A stretch of 64,000 nucleotides of DNA, taken from Bacteroidales bacterium (lineage in GTDB: Bacteria; Bacteroidota; Bacteroidia; Bacteroidales; UBA932). Below the pieces are notes generated by a model. That model made no database searches. It was not told where the DNA came from and saw nothing but the letters and a program-made list of their open reading frames with translations. Shown here in pieces: positions 17,975 to 26,773 of the stretch. The translations under genes were made by a program, and so were the position numbers. The stretch's first letter is position 1. Each line of letters opens with the position of its first letter. The stretch spans positions 37,509 through 101,508 of the forward strand of contig JAFZBQ010000034.1 of NCBI GenBank assembly GCA_017561665.1, in the 5' to 3' direction.

Positions 17975-19309
17975 TTACTGCTTTTGGAAAATGAGAATTC
18001 TCTCCTTTTCCATAGTTCGTGACGAACGGTTACGTTTCGCCTGTTTTTTATTGAGAATCGTGCGCTCGGCGTCAAAAATAAGTGGAATTCTATGGTTGGC
18101 CATCAAATCAATAAGGATTTGATTGTTTGGAACTTCTTGCTTATTGACAAATCGATTCCCGATAGTCCAAACATAGATTGCATTATCCTTCATCGCGGGG
18201 ATAATTGCGTCTAGGGACTGCTCAAAGTCAGCAATAAATGAAACGGTCTTATAATACTTTTCTATATCTTCGGGCGGAACTCTATCTAGGAAGGCACCTA
18301 ATGAAGGAATCCTATTTGATATGCTAGAAATCAGGTCTTTGACCTGGCGTTTATTCGAACGCCCACCTAAACTCTTCGAGTCGATCTCTTGGGTCGTTCT
18401 TAAATAATCATAGTCAACATCATCAGGGAGCTCAGACCTTGGAATCCACTGAAGAGGCAAATAGGAGTGCTGCCCATAAGTGACTGTTGTCTGATTGTCG
18501 CCATAAGGTGGAGAAGAAACCAAGATATCAATTTTACTCGAAGAAGATATACCATACATAGTATTCCCCCACTTTATCTCAATAGGTGCCGAGTAACTAT
18601 TTCCAACTAGAGTCCCCTTGGTCTCAAGTTTATTTCTAAACGCTTTAAGATCTATGATTCCACGATTAATTAGTGCGAAAAAATCCCCAACAACATCAAC
18701 GCACCTCGATGCAATTTCTTTCTCTTGTCTTTGATGAAGCTTAAATGTTGATGTTCTATCATTGCTATCAATACGAATCACTTCAGCCATGATGATCCAA
18801 AACAAAGAACGAACTTCTTTGTCAGGAAGAGATATAATTGCGCGACGTATCTTAGAAAGCGATACTTGGACATCACGAGTGAACCATTTATCTATTCCAC
18901 TAAAACGGACATCCACGGATTCACTATGATCAGATTCAATGGCGAACCATATCTTTTCTTTGGCAGATTGAACGCGTTGGACATCAAGGACTGCAGTTTT
19001 TGCTTTGACAAGAAGGACGGATAAAGGATTAATGTCTTGCCCATAAAGACCAAGTCCATATTCCATACATGACATTAATGATGTTCCAGAGCCCATGAAC
19101 GGATCAATAGCAGTCGCGGGATTTGGAAGGAAGTCAGAGATAATCGCCATAATTTGACTTTGAATAACGGGCACCATCATCGCGGGATAATAAAATAAGC
19201 GATGAAGATTATCCCCCTTCTCCGCTGTAATCCCATCTAAATCGCCATTGATTTTTAAATCTTCTAATCGAAGAATCATTTCACGATAATATGGATTACT
19301 ACAAGTCAT
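17975..19309 (-). CDS. DNA methyltransferase (amino-methylating, SPPY type)
   Basis: 444 residues. AdoMet-binding motif I is DPFMGSGT (69-76), followed by GQDINPLS, the usual motif II region. Catalytic motif IV is SPPY (265-268). SPPY is commonest in N4-cytosine enzymes but N6-adenine activity cannot be excluded. The roughly 180 residues between the motifs may hold target recognition. No restriction endonuclease gene is adjacent; the next two genes are instead the double-GHKL protein and the receiver protein. First gene of a tightly packed leftward operon with a TAnnTTTG box 21 bases upstream. Confidence 0.88.
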   Translation of the reverse strand: MTCSNPYYREMILRLEDLKINGDLDGITAEKGDNLHRLFYYPAMMVPVIQSQIMAIISDFLPNPATAIDPFMGSGTSLMSCMEYGLGLYGQDINPLSVLLVKAKTAVLDVQRVQSAKEKIWFAIESDHSESVDVRFSGIDKWFTRDVQVSLSKIRRAIISLPDKEVRSLFWIIMAEVIRIDSNDRTSTFKLHQRQEKEIASRCVDVVGDFFALINRGIIDLKAFRNKLETKGTLVGNSYSAPIEIKWGNTMYGISSSSKIDILVSSPPYGDNQTTVTYGQHSYLPLQWIPRSELPDDVDYDYLRTTQEIDSKSLGGRSNKRQVKDLISSISNRIPSLGAFLDRVPPEDIEKYYKTVSFIADFEQSLDAIIPAMKDNAIYVWTIGNRFVNKQEVPNNQILIDLMANHRIPLIFDAERTILNKKQAKRNRSSRTMEKERILIFQKQ

Positions 19310-19329
19310 TACACAATAAATGTATTTTA

Positions 19330-19337
19330 CAAAGTTA
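19330..19337 (-). promoter_or_regulatory. -7 promoter box of the methyltransferase operon
   Basis: TAACTTTG on the minus strand fits TAnnTTTG, placed 21 bases upstream of the methyltransferase ATG. The surrounding DNA is very AT-rich and no clear -33 TTTG is visible. Confidence 0.5.
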
Positions 19338-19487
19338 AATTATTTTCTTTTTATTTAGTATTTAGAATCACCAAACATCTTCAAAGATTTTCCAATGCTT
19401 ACATACTATTATTCCTCACAGACCATCCGGATGGAATAAGCCCTTCATCCGGGACTTACTTCAAAACAATTAATCTAACAATAATGA

Positions 19488-19577
19488 TGGTACAATATGT
19501 CACAGACACGAGACGTCTCCGGCACCGCCGCCGAGCTTCAGGAAGGCACCATCACCTACGTATTCAAACTGAGATAG
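19488..19577 (+). pseudogene. Possible 3' remnant of a gene at the composition junction
   Basis: A GC-rich 30-codon open stretch ends in TAG at 19575-19577 and reads ...SGTAAELQEGTITYVFKLR. It begins right where the AT-rich DNA to the left stops, right after a TGA. Codon choice resembles the core genes, not the island. It may be the cut 3' end of a core gene displaced when the left-hand DNA arrived. A tiny real gene or chance are alternatives. Confidence 0.3.
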
Positions 19578-19591
19578 AACACCCTCCGGGT

Positions 19592-19633
19592 CAAAAAAGA
19601 AACGGGACACTTGCATCAAAGCAGGTGTCCCGT
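19592..19633 (-). terminator. Rho-independent terminator of rnpB
   Basis: On the minus strand a 13-bp stem (19621-19633 with 19602-19614, one G-T type mismatch; core GTGTCCCGT) is followed by TTTCTTTTTTG. It lies directly downstream of the RNase P RNA gene. Confidence 0.8.
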
Positions 19634-19642
19634 TATAGCAAA

Positions 19643-19979
19643 AGGTGAGGCTGTAAGCCGGGTTCCGTGAAGTGTCCCGGAGGACACAACCTCTGTCATT
19701 TATCTGACGCAGCCTACCCCCCGGCAAAGGGCGGGCAACCCTTATGTGCCGGTATATTTGGCCTTGCAGCGCACGGGCGCGTACCGCATATATGTCGCCA
19801 TATATGCCCGTGGGCTCTTACCCCACGTTTTCACCCTTGGTCCGCCGGAGCGGGCCGGTTGTTTTCTGTTACGCGCAACATAAGCTTACGCCCATCTGTG
19901 CTTTCCACAGCGCGCCGCCCTATGCTGCCCGGACTTTCCTGAGGCGGAAAACCGCCCCCGACAGAGCGCCTCACCTTGG
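19643..19979 (-). ncRNA. rnpB: RNase P RNA (type A)
   Basis: The minus strand begins CCAAGGTGAGGC and ends in the complementary GCCTCACCTT, forming helix P1. Conserved landmarks are in order: AGGAAAGTCCGGGC, GTGGAAAGCACAG, AAGGGTGAAAACGTGGGG with AAGAGCCCAC, AAATGACAGAGG, and the 3' GAACCCGGCTTAC. The length, about 337 bases, is normal for the catalytic RNA of RNase P, which trims the 5' ends of tRNA precursors. It starts about 28 bases after the acyltransferase stop and has its own -7 box and terminator. Confidence 0.95.
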
Positions 19980-19984
19980 AAGCG

Positions 19985-19992
19985 CAAAGGTA
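19985..19992 (-). promoter_or_regulatory. -7 promoter box of rnpB
   Basis: TACCTTTG on the minus strand, 5-6 bases upstream of the mature 5' end of rnpB, matches TAnnTTTG. The spacing places transcription start at the RNA's own 5' end. Confidence 0.65.
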
Positions 19993-20007
19993 TAAACTTT
20001 TGGGAAT

Positions 20008-20583
20008 TTATTTGATAGAGTCGTCAAAGACGAACTTCTCCGGGAATTTGGCCTTGACGCCGAGGTCCTTGTAGTGCTGCTGCAAGCGGAGCATATCGGC
20101 GCGCGAATCGTCGGTCAGAGGGAAGATTTCGCCGTAGCCTACCCTCTTGGTGCCCCAGTCGATATAGCCTGCATATACAGGCACGCCCGCCTTGGATGCT
20201 ATGACGTGGAAGCCGGTCTTCCACCGCTTTACCGGCTTGCGTGTCCCCTCCGGTGCTATGCCCATCAGGATGTTGTCGTGCTCGTTGAAGGCCTCTATCA
20301 TCTGGTAGATGATGTTGCTGGTAGTCGGCTGCTTGGAGTTGTGAAGCGGTATCGCCCCGCAACGGCGGAGGATAGGCCCAATCGGCCAGAAGAAGAACTT
20401 CTCCTTGATAAGGATGTTTATCTGGCCGCCCTCGGAACGGGCGTAGAGATATGCTATTACAAAGTCCCACGCCGATGTGTGGGGAATGCCCAGGAACAGC
20501 GCTTTCCCTTTTGTGGGGAAGTTGCCCTGCCCGGTCCAGCCAAGGACCTTGTGCAACAGGAAAGCTGCTGTTTTCTGCTTCAT
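20008..20583 (-). CDS. PlsC-like lysophospholipid acyltransferase
   Basis: 191 residues. The HX4D acyltransferase motif is HTSAWD (residues 35-40) and the second block is APEGTRK, as in 1-acylglycerol-phosphate acyltransferases. There is no strong membrane helix beyond a weak hydrophobic N-terminus. Shorter than typical PlsC (about 240), matching a compact subfamily common in Bacteroidota whose acceptor is not established. Starts 6 bases after parE. Confidence 0.8.
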   Translation of the reverse strand: MKQKTAAFLLHKVLGWTGQGNFPTKGKALFLGIPHTSAWDFVIAYLYARSEGGQINILIKEKFFFWPIGPILRRCGAIPLHNSKQPTTSNIIYQMIEAFNEHDNILMGIAPEGTRKPVKRWKTGFHVIASKAGVPVYAGYIDWGTKRVGYGEIFPLTDDSRADMLRLQQHYKDLGVKAKFPEKFVFDDSIK

Positions 20584-20589
20584 AGCGCG

Positions 20590-22455
20590 CTACTGTGCCT
20601 CCTCCACGTTGTCGATGTCGCTGCGCAGGTTGTTGCGGATAAAATCGAGGCGGATGTTGTCGTTCTCGCCCATATAGAACTCCAGCAGGTCGGCTACGGG
20701 GTCATCGCCGGATAGGTGAACCTTCTCCAGTCGGATATCCTCGCCGATGAAGCCCTTGAACTCCTCAGGAGAAATTTCGCCCAGACCTTTGAAACGGGTC
20801 ACGGTAGAGCTCTTCATCTTGCCGGTGGCGGCGTCTTTCTCTGCAGTGGAATAGCAATAGACGTTGTGGTTCTTGTCGGATACCCTGAATAGCGGCGTCT
20901 GCAGAATGTACAAATGCCCCTGGCGGATCAAGTCGGGATAGAACTTGAGGAAGAAGGTGAGCAGCAGCAGCCGGATGTGCATACCGTCCACATCGGCATC
21001 GGTGGCTATCACCACGTAGTTGTAGCGGAGGTTGTCCAGATCCTCGTCTATGTTGAGAGCAGCCTGCAGCAGGCTGAGTTCCTCGTTGTCGTAGACGTCG
21101 GTCTTGGTGGCCTTGTGGCTGTTGAGCGGCTTGCCCTTGAGGCTGAACACCGCCTGCGTGTTGGCGTTGCGGATCTTCTTGATGGAGCCGCTGGCGCTGT
21201 CGCCCTCGGTGAGGAATATCATAGTGGAGTCGCGCTCCGGATTCTTGTCGTTGTAGTGGATCTTGCAGTCGGAGAGCTTCTTGTTGTTCAGGGAGGCCTT
21301 TTTCAGACGCTCCTTGGTCTCCTTGCGGAGGCCCTGCACCGCCTTGCGCTCTTTCTCGGAGGCGAGAATCTTGGCCAGCAGCATATCGGCCACATCCTTG
21401 TGCTGATGCAGGTAGTTGTCCAGCTCGCGGCTAACGAAGTCGCCCACGAACTTCTGCATAGTCAGGCCCTCCTTGTTGACCACCTTGCTGCCCAGCTGCA
21501 CCTTGGTCTGCGCCTCGAATTCGGGCTCGTCCATACTGATGGCGATGGCGCCGACTATACTCTGACGGGCGTCGGCGGGGGCGAAGTCCTTCTTGTAGAA
21601 TTCCTTCAATGTCTTGCCTATCGCCTCGCGGAAAGCCGCCACGTGGGTACCGCCCAGGATGGTGTTCTGGCCGTTTACAAAGGAATGTATATTCTCGCCG
21701 TACTTGTTGCCGTGGGTCATCACTATCTCGATGTCCTCTCCGGTAATGTGGATGGGCGGATAGAGCGGCTCCTCGTCTATATTGTCGTTCAGCAAGTCCA
21801 GCAGGCCGTCGGCAGATTTGTATGTCTCCTTGTTGTAGTTGATGGTGAGGCCGACATTCAGGTAGGCGTAATTCTTGACCATCTCCACCACGTACTCTTC
21901 GTTGAAGGCGTAGCCCTCGAATATCTCGTTGTCGGGAGTGAAGACGATCTGGGTGCCGTTGCGCTCGGTGGTGGCCTCTTCGCCCTCTCCGGTGAGTTCG
22001 CCCTTGGAGAAGGTGGCCCAGCTGGTCTGACCGTCGCGGAAAGACTGAACCTTGAAATAGGAAGACAGGGCGTTGACAGCCTTGAGGCCGACGCCGTTGA
22101 GGCCGACGCTCTTCTTGTACGATTTGTCGTTGTACTTGGCGCCGCTGTTGAGACGACTCACCGCCATAATCATAGTCTTGAACGGGATGCCGCGGCCCCA
22201 GTCGCGCACGCTCACGGTGCCGTCCTCTATGGTGACGTCAATCTTCTTGCCGTAGCCGCCGCGGAATTCGTCCACCGAGTTGTCTATAACCTCCTTGGTG
22301 AGGACATAGATACCGTCGGTAGGGTCGCCGCCGTTGCCGCGCCGGCCGATGTACATGCCGGGGCGCTTGCGGATATGTTCCACGTCATCCAGGTGGATGA
22401 TGCTCTCGTCGCCGTATTCGTGCTGATTCTCCTTTAACAGAATGTCTTCGCTCAT
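20590..22455 (-). CDS. parE: DNA topoisomerase IV subunit B
   Basis: 621 residues with the GyrB/ParE order: GHKL ATPase (EVIDNSVDEF N-box; KRPGMYIG near residue 30), transducer, then Toprim with EGDSASG and DADVDG. The length, shorter than GyrB (about 650 or more in this phylum), and the sequence style favour the type IV subunit, which decatenates chromosomes with ParC. No parC lies next to it here; the downstream gene is the acyltransferase and the upstream gene is der. Confidence 0.88.
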   Translation of the reverse strand: MSEDILLKENQHEYGDESIIHLDDVEHIRKRPGMYIGRRGNGGDPTDGIYVLTKEVIDNSVDEFRGGYGKKIDVTIEDGTVSVRDWGRGIPFKTMIMAVSRLNSGAKYNDKSYKKSVGLNGVGLKAVNALSSYFKVQSFRDGQTSWATFSKGELTGEGEEATTERNGTQIVFTPDNEIFEGYAFNEEYVVEMVKNYAYLNVGLTINYNKETYKSADGLLDLLNDNIDEEPLYPPIHITGEDIEIVMTHGNKYGENIHSFVNGQNTILGGTHVAAFREAIGKTLKEFYKKDFAPADARQSIVGAIAISMDEPEFEAQTKVQLGSKVVNKEGLTMQKFVGDFVSRELDNYLHQHKDVADMLLAKILASEKERKAVQGLRKETKERLKKASLNNKKLSDCKIHYNDKNPERDSTMIFLTEGDSASGSIKKIRNANTQAVFSLKGKPLNSHKATKTDVYDNEELSLLQAALNIDEDLDNLRYNYVVIATDADVDGMHIRLLLLTFFLKFYPDLIRQGHLYILQTPLFRVSDKNHNVYCYSTAEKDAATGKMKSSTVTRFKGLGEISPEEFKGFIGEDIRLEKVHLSGDDPVADLLEFYMGENDNIRLDFIRNNLRSDIDNVEEAQ

Positions 22456-22467
22456 CTAGTTCTTCTC

Positions 22468-23781
22468 CTATTTCTGTCTTATGTATACCTGCAGTGGGCA
22501 TCCCTGAAAGTCGAAATGCTCGCGCAGCTTGTTTTCCAAAAAACGCTTGTACGGATCCCTGATGTACTGCGGCAGGTTGCAGAAGAACGCAAATGCCGGG
22601 AACTCCGTGGGGAGTTGGGTCACGTACTTTATCTTGATGTATTTGCCCTTCCAGGCCGGCGGCGGATAGTTCTCTATCTCGGGCAGCATAGCCTCGTTCA
22701 GGGCCGATGTAGGCACCCTGCGCGAATAGTTGTCGTAGACGTGCTGCGCCGCGTCCAGAACATCCATAATGCGCTGCTTCTTGAGCACGGAAGTGAAGAT
22801 GATGGGGATGTCGTTGAAGGGCTGCAGACGCCTCTGAAGCGCCTCGCGGTATTCCTTCATCGTGTTATTGTCCTTCTCTATCGCATCCCACTTGTTCACC
22901 ACCAGTACGCACCCCTTGCGGTTGCGGTTCACTATGTTGAAGATGGCCAGATCCTGCGCCTCTATGCCCTGCTGGGCGTCAATCATCAGGATGCAGACGT
23001 CGGCGTTTTCTATGGCACGGATGGCGCGCATCACCGAATAGAACTCCAAATCTTCGGTCACCTTCTGCTTCTTGCGCAGGCCGGCGGTGTCCACCAGGAT
23101 GAACTCGTGGCCGTATTTGTTGTAGTGGGACGATATCGCGTCGCGAGTGGTGCCGGCCACCGGAGTCACAATGTTGCGGTCTTCGCCCAGCAGCGCGTTG
23201 GTAAGGGACGACTTGCCCACGTTGGGTTTGCCCACCACCGCGATGTGCGGCAGGCGCGGCCCCTCCTCCTCCACTATCTTGCTGTCGGCGGGAAGCTTCT
23301 CCAGCACGGCGTCCAGCAGTTCGGCGGTACCGCTGCCGGTGGCCGAAGAAAGTGAGAAGGGCTCGCCAAGGCCCAGTGCGTTGAATTCGTATATGCCGAA
23401 CTGTTTTTCGGGAGTATCGACCTTGTTTACCGCCAACAACACCGGCTTGCGGCTGCGACGGAGGATGTCGGCTATCTCGGCATCGAAGTCGGTGATGCCG
23501 GTGGCCACCTCAACCATAAAGATCACCAGATCGCTCTCTTCTATGGCAATGAGGACCTGACTGCGGATGGCGCTTTCGAACACGTCGTCGCTATTGATGG
23601 TAAAGCCGCCAGTGTCCACCACGCTGAATTCGTGGCCGCACCACTCGCACTTGCCGTAGTGGCGGTCGCGCGTCACGCCCGAGACATTGTCCACGATGGC
23701 CTGCCGCATCCCCACAAGACGGTTGAAGAGGGTGCTCTTGCCGACATTCGGCCTTCCTACTATCGCTACCAGATTATTCAT
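22468..23781 (-). CDS. der: Ribosome-assembly GTPase Der
   Basis: 437 residues with two tandem GTPase domains. P-loops are GRPNVGKST and GKPNVGKSS; the DxxG switch motifs are DTGG and DTAG; base-recognition motifs are NKVD and NKWD. A KH-like domain closes the protein. Der is essential for 50S subunit maturation. Gap of 12 bases to parE and 6 bases from the response-regulator gene; one leftward operon is likely. Confidence 0.96.
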   Translation of the reverse strand: MNNLVAIVGRPNVGKSTLFNRLVGMRQAIVDNVSGVTRDRHYGKCEWCGHEFSVVDTGGFTINSDDVFESAIRSQVLIAIEESDLVIFMVEVATGITDFDAEIADILRRSRKPVLLAVNKVDTPEKQFGIYEFNALGLGEPFSLSSATGSGTAELLDAVLEKLPADSKIVEEEGPRLPHIAVVGKPNVGKSSLTNALLGEDRNIVTPVAGTTRDAISSHYNKYGHEFILVDTAGLRKKQKVTEDLEFYSVMRAIRAIENADVCILMIDAQQGIEAQDLAIFNIVNRNRKGCVLVVNKWDAIEKDNNTMKEYREALQRRLQPFNDIPIIFTSVLKKQRIMDVLDAAQHVYDNYSRRVPTSALNEAMLPEIENYPPPAWKGKYIKIKYVTQLPTEFPAFAFFCNLPQYIRDPYKRFLENKLREHFDFQGCPLQVYIRQK

Positions 23782-23787
23782 ATCTCA

Positions 23788-24948
23788 CTAAAAAGCCGGA
23801 TTGGCGTACATTACAATATCTTCTTTCTTGATGGTGCCGCTGCAGAGAATCAGCAGGCGCTCCACCACGTTGCGCAGTTCGCGAATGTTGCCGGTCCAGG
23901 GCATCTTTTGCAGCTCCTTGTAGGCGCCGGCCTCTACCTTGAGGCGGGGCATTCCGCTCTCGCAGCAAATCTGCTCTATAAAATAATCCACCAGCAGGGG
24001 GATGTCGTCTATGCGCTCTGCAAGCGGCGGGACGTGAATCAGTATCACGCTCAGGCGGTGGTAGAGGTCCTCACGGAAAGTGCCCTTGGCAATTTCGTCC
24101 AGCAGGTTCTTGTTGGTGGCGGCAATCACGCGGACGTTGACCTCGATGTCCTTGTCGCTGCCCACGCGGTTGAGCTTTTTCTCCTGCAGCACGCGCAGTA
24201 CCTTGGCCTGTGCGGCCAGGCTCATATCACCGATCTCGTCCAGAAACAGAGTGCCGCCGTCGGCCTGTTCGAACTTGCCCTTATGCTGCTTGATGGCAGA
24301 TGTGAAGGAGCCCTTTTCGTGGCCGAAAAGTTCGCTCTCTATAAGTTCGGAAGGGATGGCGGCGCAGTTGACCTCGATGAACGGCATCGAAGCGCGGTTG
24401 CTCTGCAGATGCAGATTGTGGGCCACCAGTTCCTTGCCGGTACCGTTGCTGCCGGTAATCAGCACACGGGCGTCGGTGGGCGCTACGCGGGCAATCACAT
24501 CCTTGACGTGCCTTATCTGCTCCGACTCGCCCACAATGGTGTAGCGGTTGTCGGTCTTCTTGCGAAGGATACGGGTCTCCTTAACCAAAGACGTCTTTTC
24601 GGTGGCGTTCTTGAGGGTGATCAGGATGCGGTTCAGATCCAGCGGCTTCTGGATAAAGTCGTATGCGCCGCTCTTGATGCAGTTTACGGCGGTGTCGATG
24701 TCGCCGTGGCCGGAGATCATGATGATGGCCGACTCGCACCCCTCCTCCACCAGGCGGCGGAGCACCTCCTCGCCATCCATCTCGGGCATCTTTATGTCGC
24801 AGAAAATCGCGTCAAAGTTGCCTGCCATTGCGGCCTCGTAGCCTTTTTTGCCGTCTTCCGCCACCTCTACGGTGTGCCCTTCGTACTCCAGAATATCCTT
24901 CAGAGTGTTACGGATAGCCCTTTCGTCGTCTATAATTAACAGTTTCAC
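23788..24948 (-). CDS. Sigma-54-type response regulator lacking a DNA-binding domain
   Basis: 386 residues. Receiver domain (1-118) with Asp7/Asp8, phospho-acceptor Asp51 and Lys101. AAA+ domain (about 138-375) with Walker A GSNGTGKE (166-173) and Walker B TLFLDEIG. The sigma-54 contact loop, normally GAFTGA, reads GSFTSA (213-218). The protein ends shortly after the AAA+ lid (VMYANPAF), so the Fis-type HTH of NtrC is absent. It could activate from solution, or act on another target. No kinase is adjacent; the NtrY-like kinase at 34006-37563 is a candidate partner. Confidence 0.9.
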   Translation of the reverse strand: MKLLIIDDERAIRNTLKDILEYEGHTVEVAEDGKKGYEAAMAGNFDAIFCDIKMPEMDGEEVLRRLVEEGCESAIIMISGHGDIDTAVNCIKSGAYDFIQKPLDLNRILITLKNATEKTSLVKETRILRKKTDNRYTIVGESEQIRHVKDVIARVAPTDARVLITGSNGTGKELVAHNLHLQSNRASMPFIEVNCAAIPSELIESELFGHEKGSFTSAIKQHKGKFEQADGGTLFLDEIGDMSLAAQAKVLRVLQEKKLNRVGSDKDIEVNVRVIAATNKNLLDEIAKGTFREDLYHRLSVILIHVPPLAERIDDIPLLVDYFIEQICCESGMPRLKVEAGAYKELQKMPWTGNIRELRNVVERLLILCSGTIKKEDIVMYANPAF

Positions 24949-24969
24949 GCCAATGGTTGTTTATTCTTG

Positions 24970-24977
24970 CAAATGTA
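24970..24977 (-). promoter_or_regulatory. -7 promoter box upstream of the response regulator operon
   Basis: TACATTTG on the minus strand fits TAnnTTTG and sits 21 bases before the ATG at 24948. The wider ATGACTACATTTG block recurs upstream of the GH99-like gene (31686-31693). Confidence 0.6.
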
Positions 24978-24991
24978 GTCATTTTTTTGAG

Positions 24992-24999
24992 TATATTTG
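24992..24999 (+). promoter_or_regulatory. -7 promoter box of cmk-ispH
   Basis: TATATTTG fits TAnnTTTG, 17 bases before the cmk ATG, with a TTG at 24967-24969 as a weak -33. It overlaps the divergent promoter of the response-regulator operon. Confidence 0.55.
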
Positions 25000-25016
25000 T
25001 GAAAAATGACATCGCT

Positions 25017-25694
25017 ATGACCCAACAACCTAAAATAATAATTGCCATAGACGGCTACTCTTCCACCGGCAAGAGTTCGTTTGCCAAACTGATTGCAGAA
25101 AGGCTCGGTTATATCCATCTCGATTCGGGCGCGCTGTACCGCGCAGTAACGCTTTACGGCCTGCGCAAAGGCGCTATAGCAGACGGCAAAATAAACGAAG
25201 AGGCCCTGGTGGCGCTGCTGCCGGAAATAGAGGTTTCGCAGCGTCCCGACACCTATCTCTTTGATGAGAATGTGGAGGGGCTCATCCGCCAGATGGAGGT
25301 CAGCAGCTATGTCAGCCCGGTGAGCGCGATTCCGCCGGTGCGCGTGTTTGTAGATGACAACCTGCACAAGATGGCTGCCGGTGGCGGCGTAGTGATGGAC
25401 GGCCGCGACATCGGCACCACCGTCTTCCCCAATGCCGAGCTCAAGATCTTCATGCAGGCCGACGACCTGGTGCGCGCGATGCGCCGCTACAAGGAGACCA
25501 CCGACCCCGGCACCACTTTCATAGACGTGCTGCACAACCTGCGCGACCGCGACTTGCGCGACTCCACCCGCGAGGTATCGCCCCTGCGCAAGGCCGATGA
25601 CGCAATTGTGCTGGACAACACCTGTATGACGATGGAAGACGAGATGGAGTGGCTGGTGGCCCTTCTCAACGAGAAATATGGCTTCTCGCTTTAA
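25017..25694 (+). CDS. cmk: Cytidylate kinase
   Basis: 225 residues from the ATG giving MTQQPKIIIAIDGYSSTGKS; upstream in-frame codons overlap the promoter and are rejected. P-loop DGYSSTGKS, then LDSGALYRAVT, the GRDIGTTVFP nucleotide-binding block and the RDLRDSTRE lid. Phosphorylates CMP and dCMP. Length is normal. The last 17 bases overlap ispH, so the two are translationally linked. Confidence 0.95.
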   Translation: MTQQPKIIIAIDGYSSTGKSSFAKLIAERLGYIHLDSGALYRAVTLYGLRKGAIADGKINEEALVALLPEIEVSQRPDTYLFDENVEGLIRQMEVSSYVSPVSAIPPVRVFVDDNLHKMAAGGGVVMDGRDIGTTVFPNAELKIFMQADDLVRAMRRYKETTDPGTTFIDVLHNLRDRDLRDSTREVSPLRKADDAIVLDNTCMTMEDEMEWLVALLNEKYGFSL

Positions 25695-26619
25695 CTGCGA
25701 AATAGATCCCGATTCCGGCTTCTGCCATGGCGTGGTAAGGGCCGTAGACAAGGCCGAAGAGTTTCTCTCCGGCGGAGGCAGGCTTTTTTCCCTGGGCGCT
25801 ATGGTGCACAACACCGCCGAGATAGAGCGGTTGGCGGCCAAGGGGCTGGAAATCATCGATTTTGAAGGTTTGCAGTCGCTCAGGCCGGACGACACCGTGC
25901 TGATACGCGCCCACGGCGAGCCGCCCTCTACCTACTCGCTTGCCCGGTCGCTGGGCGTACAGCTTATCGACTGCACCTGCCCGGTAGTGTTGAAGTTGCA
26001 GCGCGACATCGCAGCCGCATGGCGTGCCGTTTGTGCGAGCGGCGGCTCGGTGGTGATTTTCGGCAAGCGCGGTCACGCCGAAGTCAACGGACTGGTGGGC
26101 CAGACCGGAGGCCAAGCCATTGTTATTGAGAATCTTGACGAGATCGACACCCTCGATTTCTCGCATCATATCGAACTCTTCTCCCAGACCACTAAAGACC
26201 CGGCGGAATATGAGGCGCTGAAGGCCGCCTGCCTTGCCCGTACCGCCGATATCACCATCCACGATACCATCTGCCGCCAGGTGGTCGGCCGACACCGCAA
26301 ACTGGCCGGCTTCGCCGCAGAGCACGACGTAATCCTCTTTGTCAGTGGCCGCGAAAGCTCCAACGGCAAAGTCCTCTTCGAACTCTGCCGAGAGCACAAT
26401 CCCAGGACCTACTGGGTAGATTCGCCAGAGAACCTGGATGACATTCTTGAGTGTATTGCTCCGGAGGCTGGCGGGGTTGGAAACGGCAAGGGTGTGAGCG
26501 AGGATGACAAGGTCTCATTCGGAACAGACGGGGCATCTCCCCTCCGAATAGGCATCACCGGCGCTACCAGCACCCCCCGCTGGCAGCTCGAAGCCGTCGC
26601 CGCACGTATTAATCCTTGA
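25678..26619 (+). CDS. ispH: 4-hydroxy-3-methylbut-2-enyl diphosphate reductase
   Basis: 313 residues. The three [4Fe-4S] ligands are Cys16 (GFCHGV), Cys99 or 101 (DCTCPVV) and Cys199 (DTICRQ); His44, His79 and His133 match the substrate-binding histidines. Last step of the MEP isoprenoid pathway. An insert of about 30 residues (roughly 262-290, GGVGNGKGVSEDDK onward) precedes the conserved GITGATSTP block and is not typical of IspH. It overlaps a sequence also found near the GH3 start, so it may be repeat-derived. Confidence 0.95.
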   Translation: MASRFNCEIDPDSGFCHGVVRAVDKAEEFLSGGGRLFSLGAMVHNTAEIERLAAKGLEIIDFEGLQSLRPDDTVLIRAHGEPPSTYSLARSLGVQLIDCTCPVVLKLQRDIAAAWRAVCASGGSVVIFGKRGHAEVNGLVGQTGGQAIVIENLDEIDTLDFSHHIELFSQTTKDPAEYEALKAACLARTADITIHDTICRQVVGRHRKLAGFAAEHDVILFVSGRESSNGKVLFELCREHNPRTYWVDSPENLDDILECIAPEAGGVGNGKGVSEDDKVSFGTDGASPLRIGITGATSTPRWQLEAVAARINP

Positions 26620-26652
26620 TAGGTATGTTTTTGGGGGCACCCCGGCCATTTT

Positions 26653-26771
26653 GGGCAAGGTCTTTTCATAATGGCGACACCTTGCCCATCGTCAATATTT
26701 ATTATACTGATTATCAGTTATCTGCGCGAACTTAGTGGGCAAGGTATCGGCCTTTTCATCAGACCTTGCCC
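26653..26771. repeat. REP-like double hairpin, copy 1
   Basis: Two 35-base hairpins, 26653-26687 and 26737-26771, each with a 9-bp stem GGGCAAGGT/ACCTTGCCC and a 17-base loop, separated by about 49 AT-rich bases that include TTATTATACTGATTATCAG. The second hairpin ends two bases before the stop codon of the transposase gene. Same plan as copies 2 and 3. Confidence 0.85.
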
Positions 26772-26773
26772 GG

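Noticed and set aside
20914-22437. A 507-codon open frame on the plus strand
   Set aside because: It is antisense to parE over its whole length, has the valine/leucine-rich composition typical of mirror frames of GC-rich genes, and shows no family motif.
23632-24939. A 435-codon open frame on the plus strand
   Set aside because: It lies antisense to der and the response-regulator gene, whose motifs are unmistakable.
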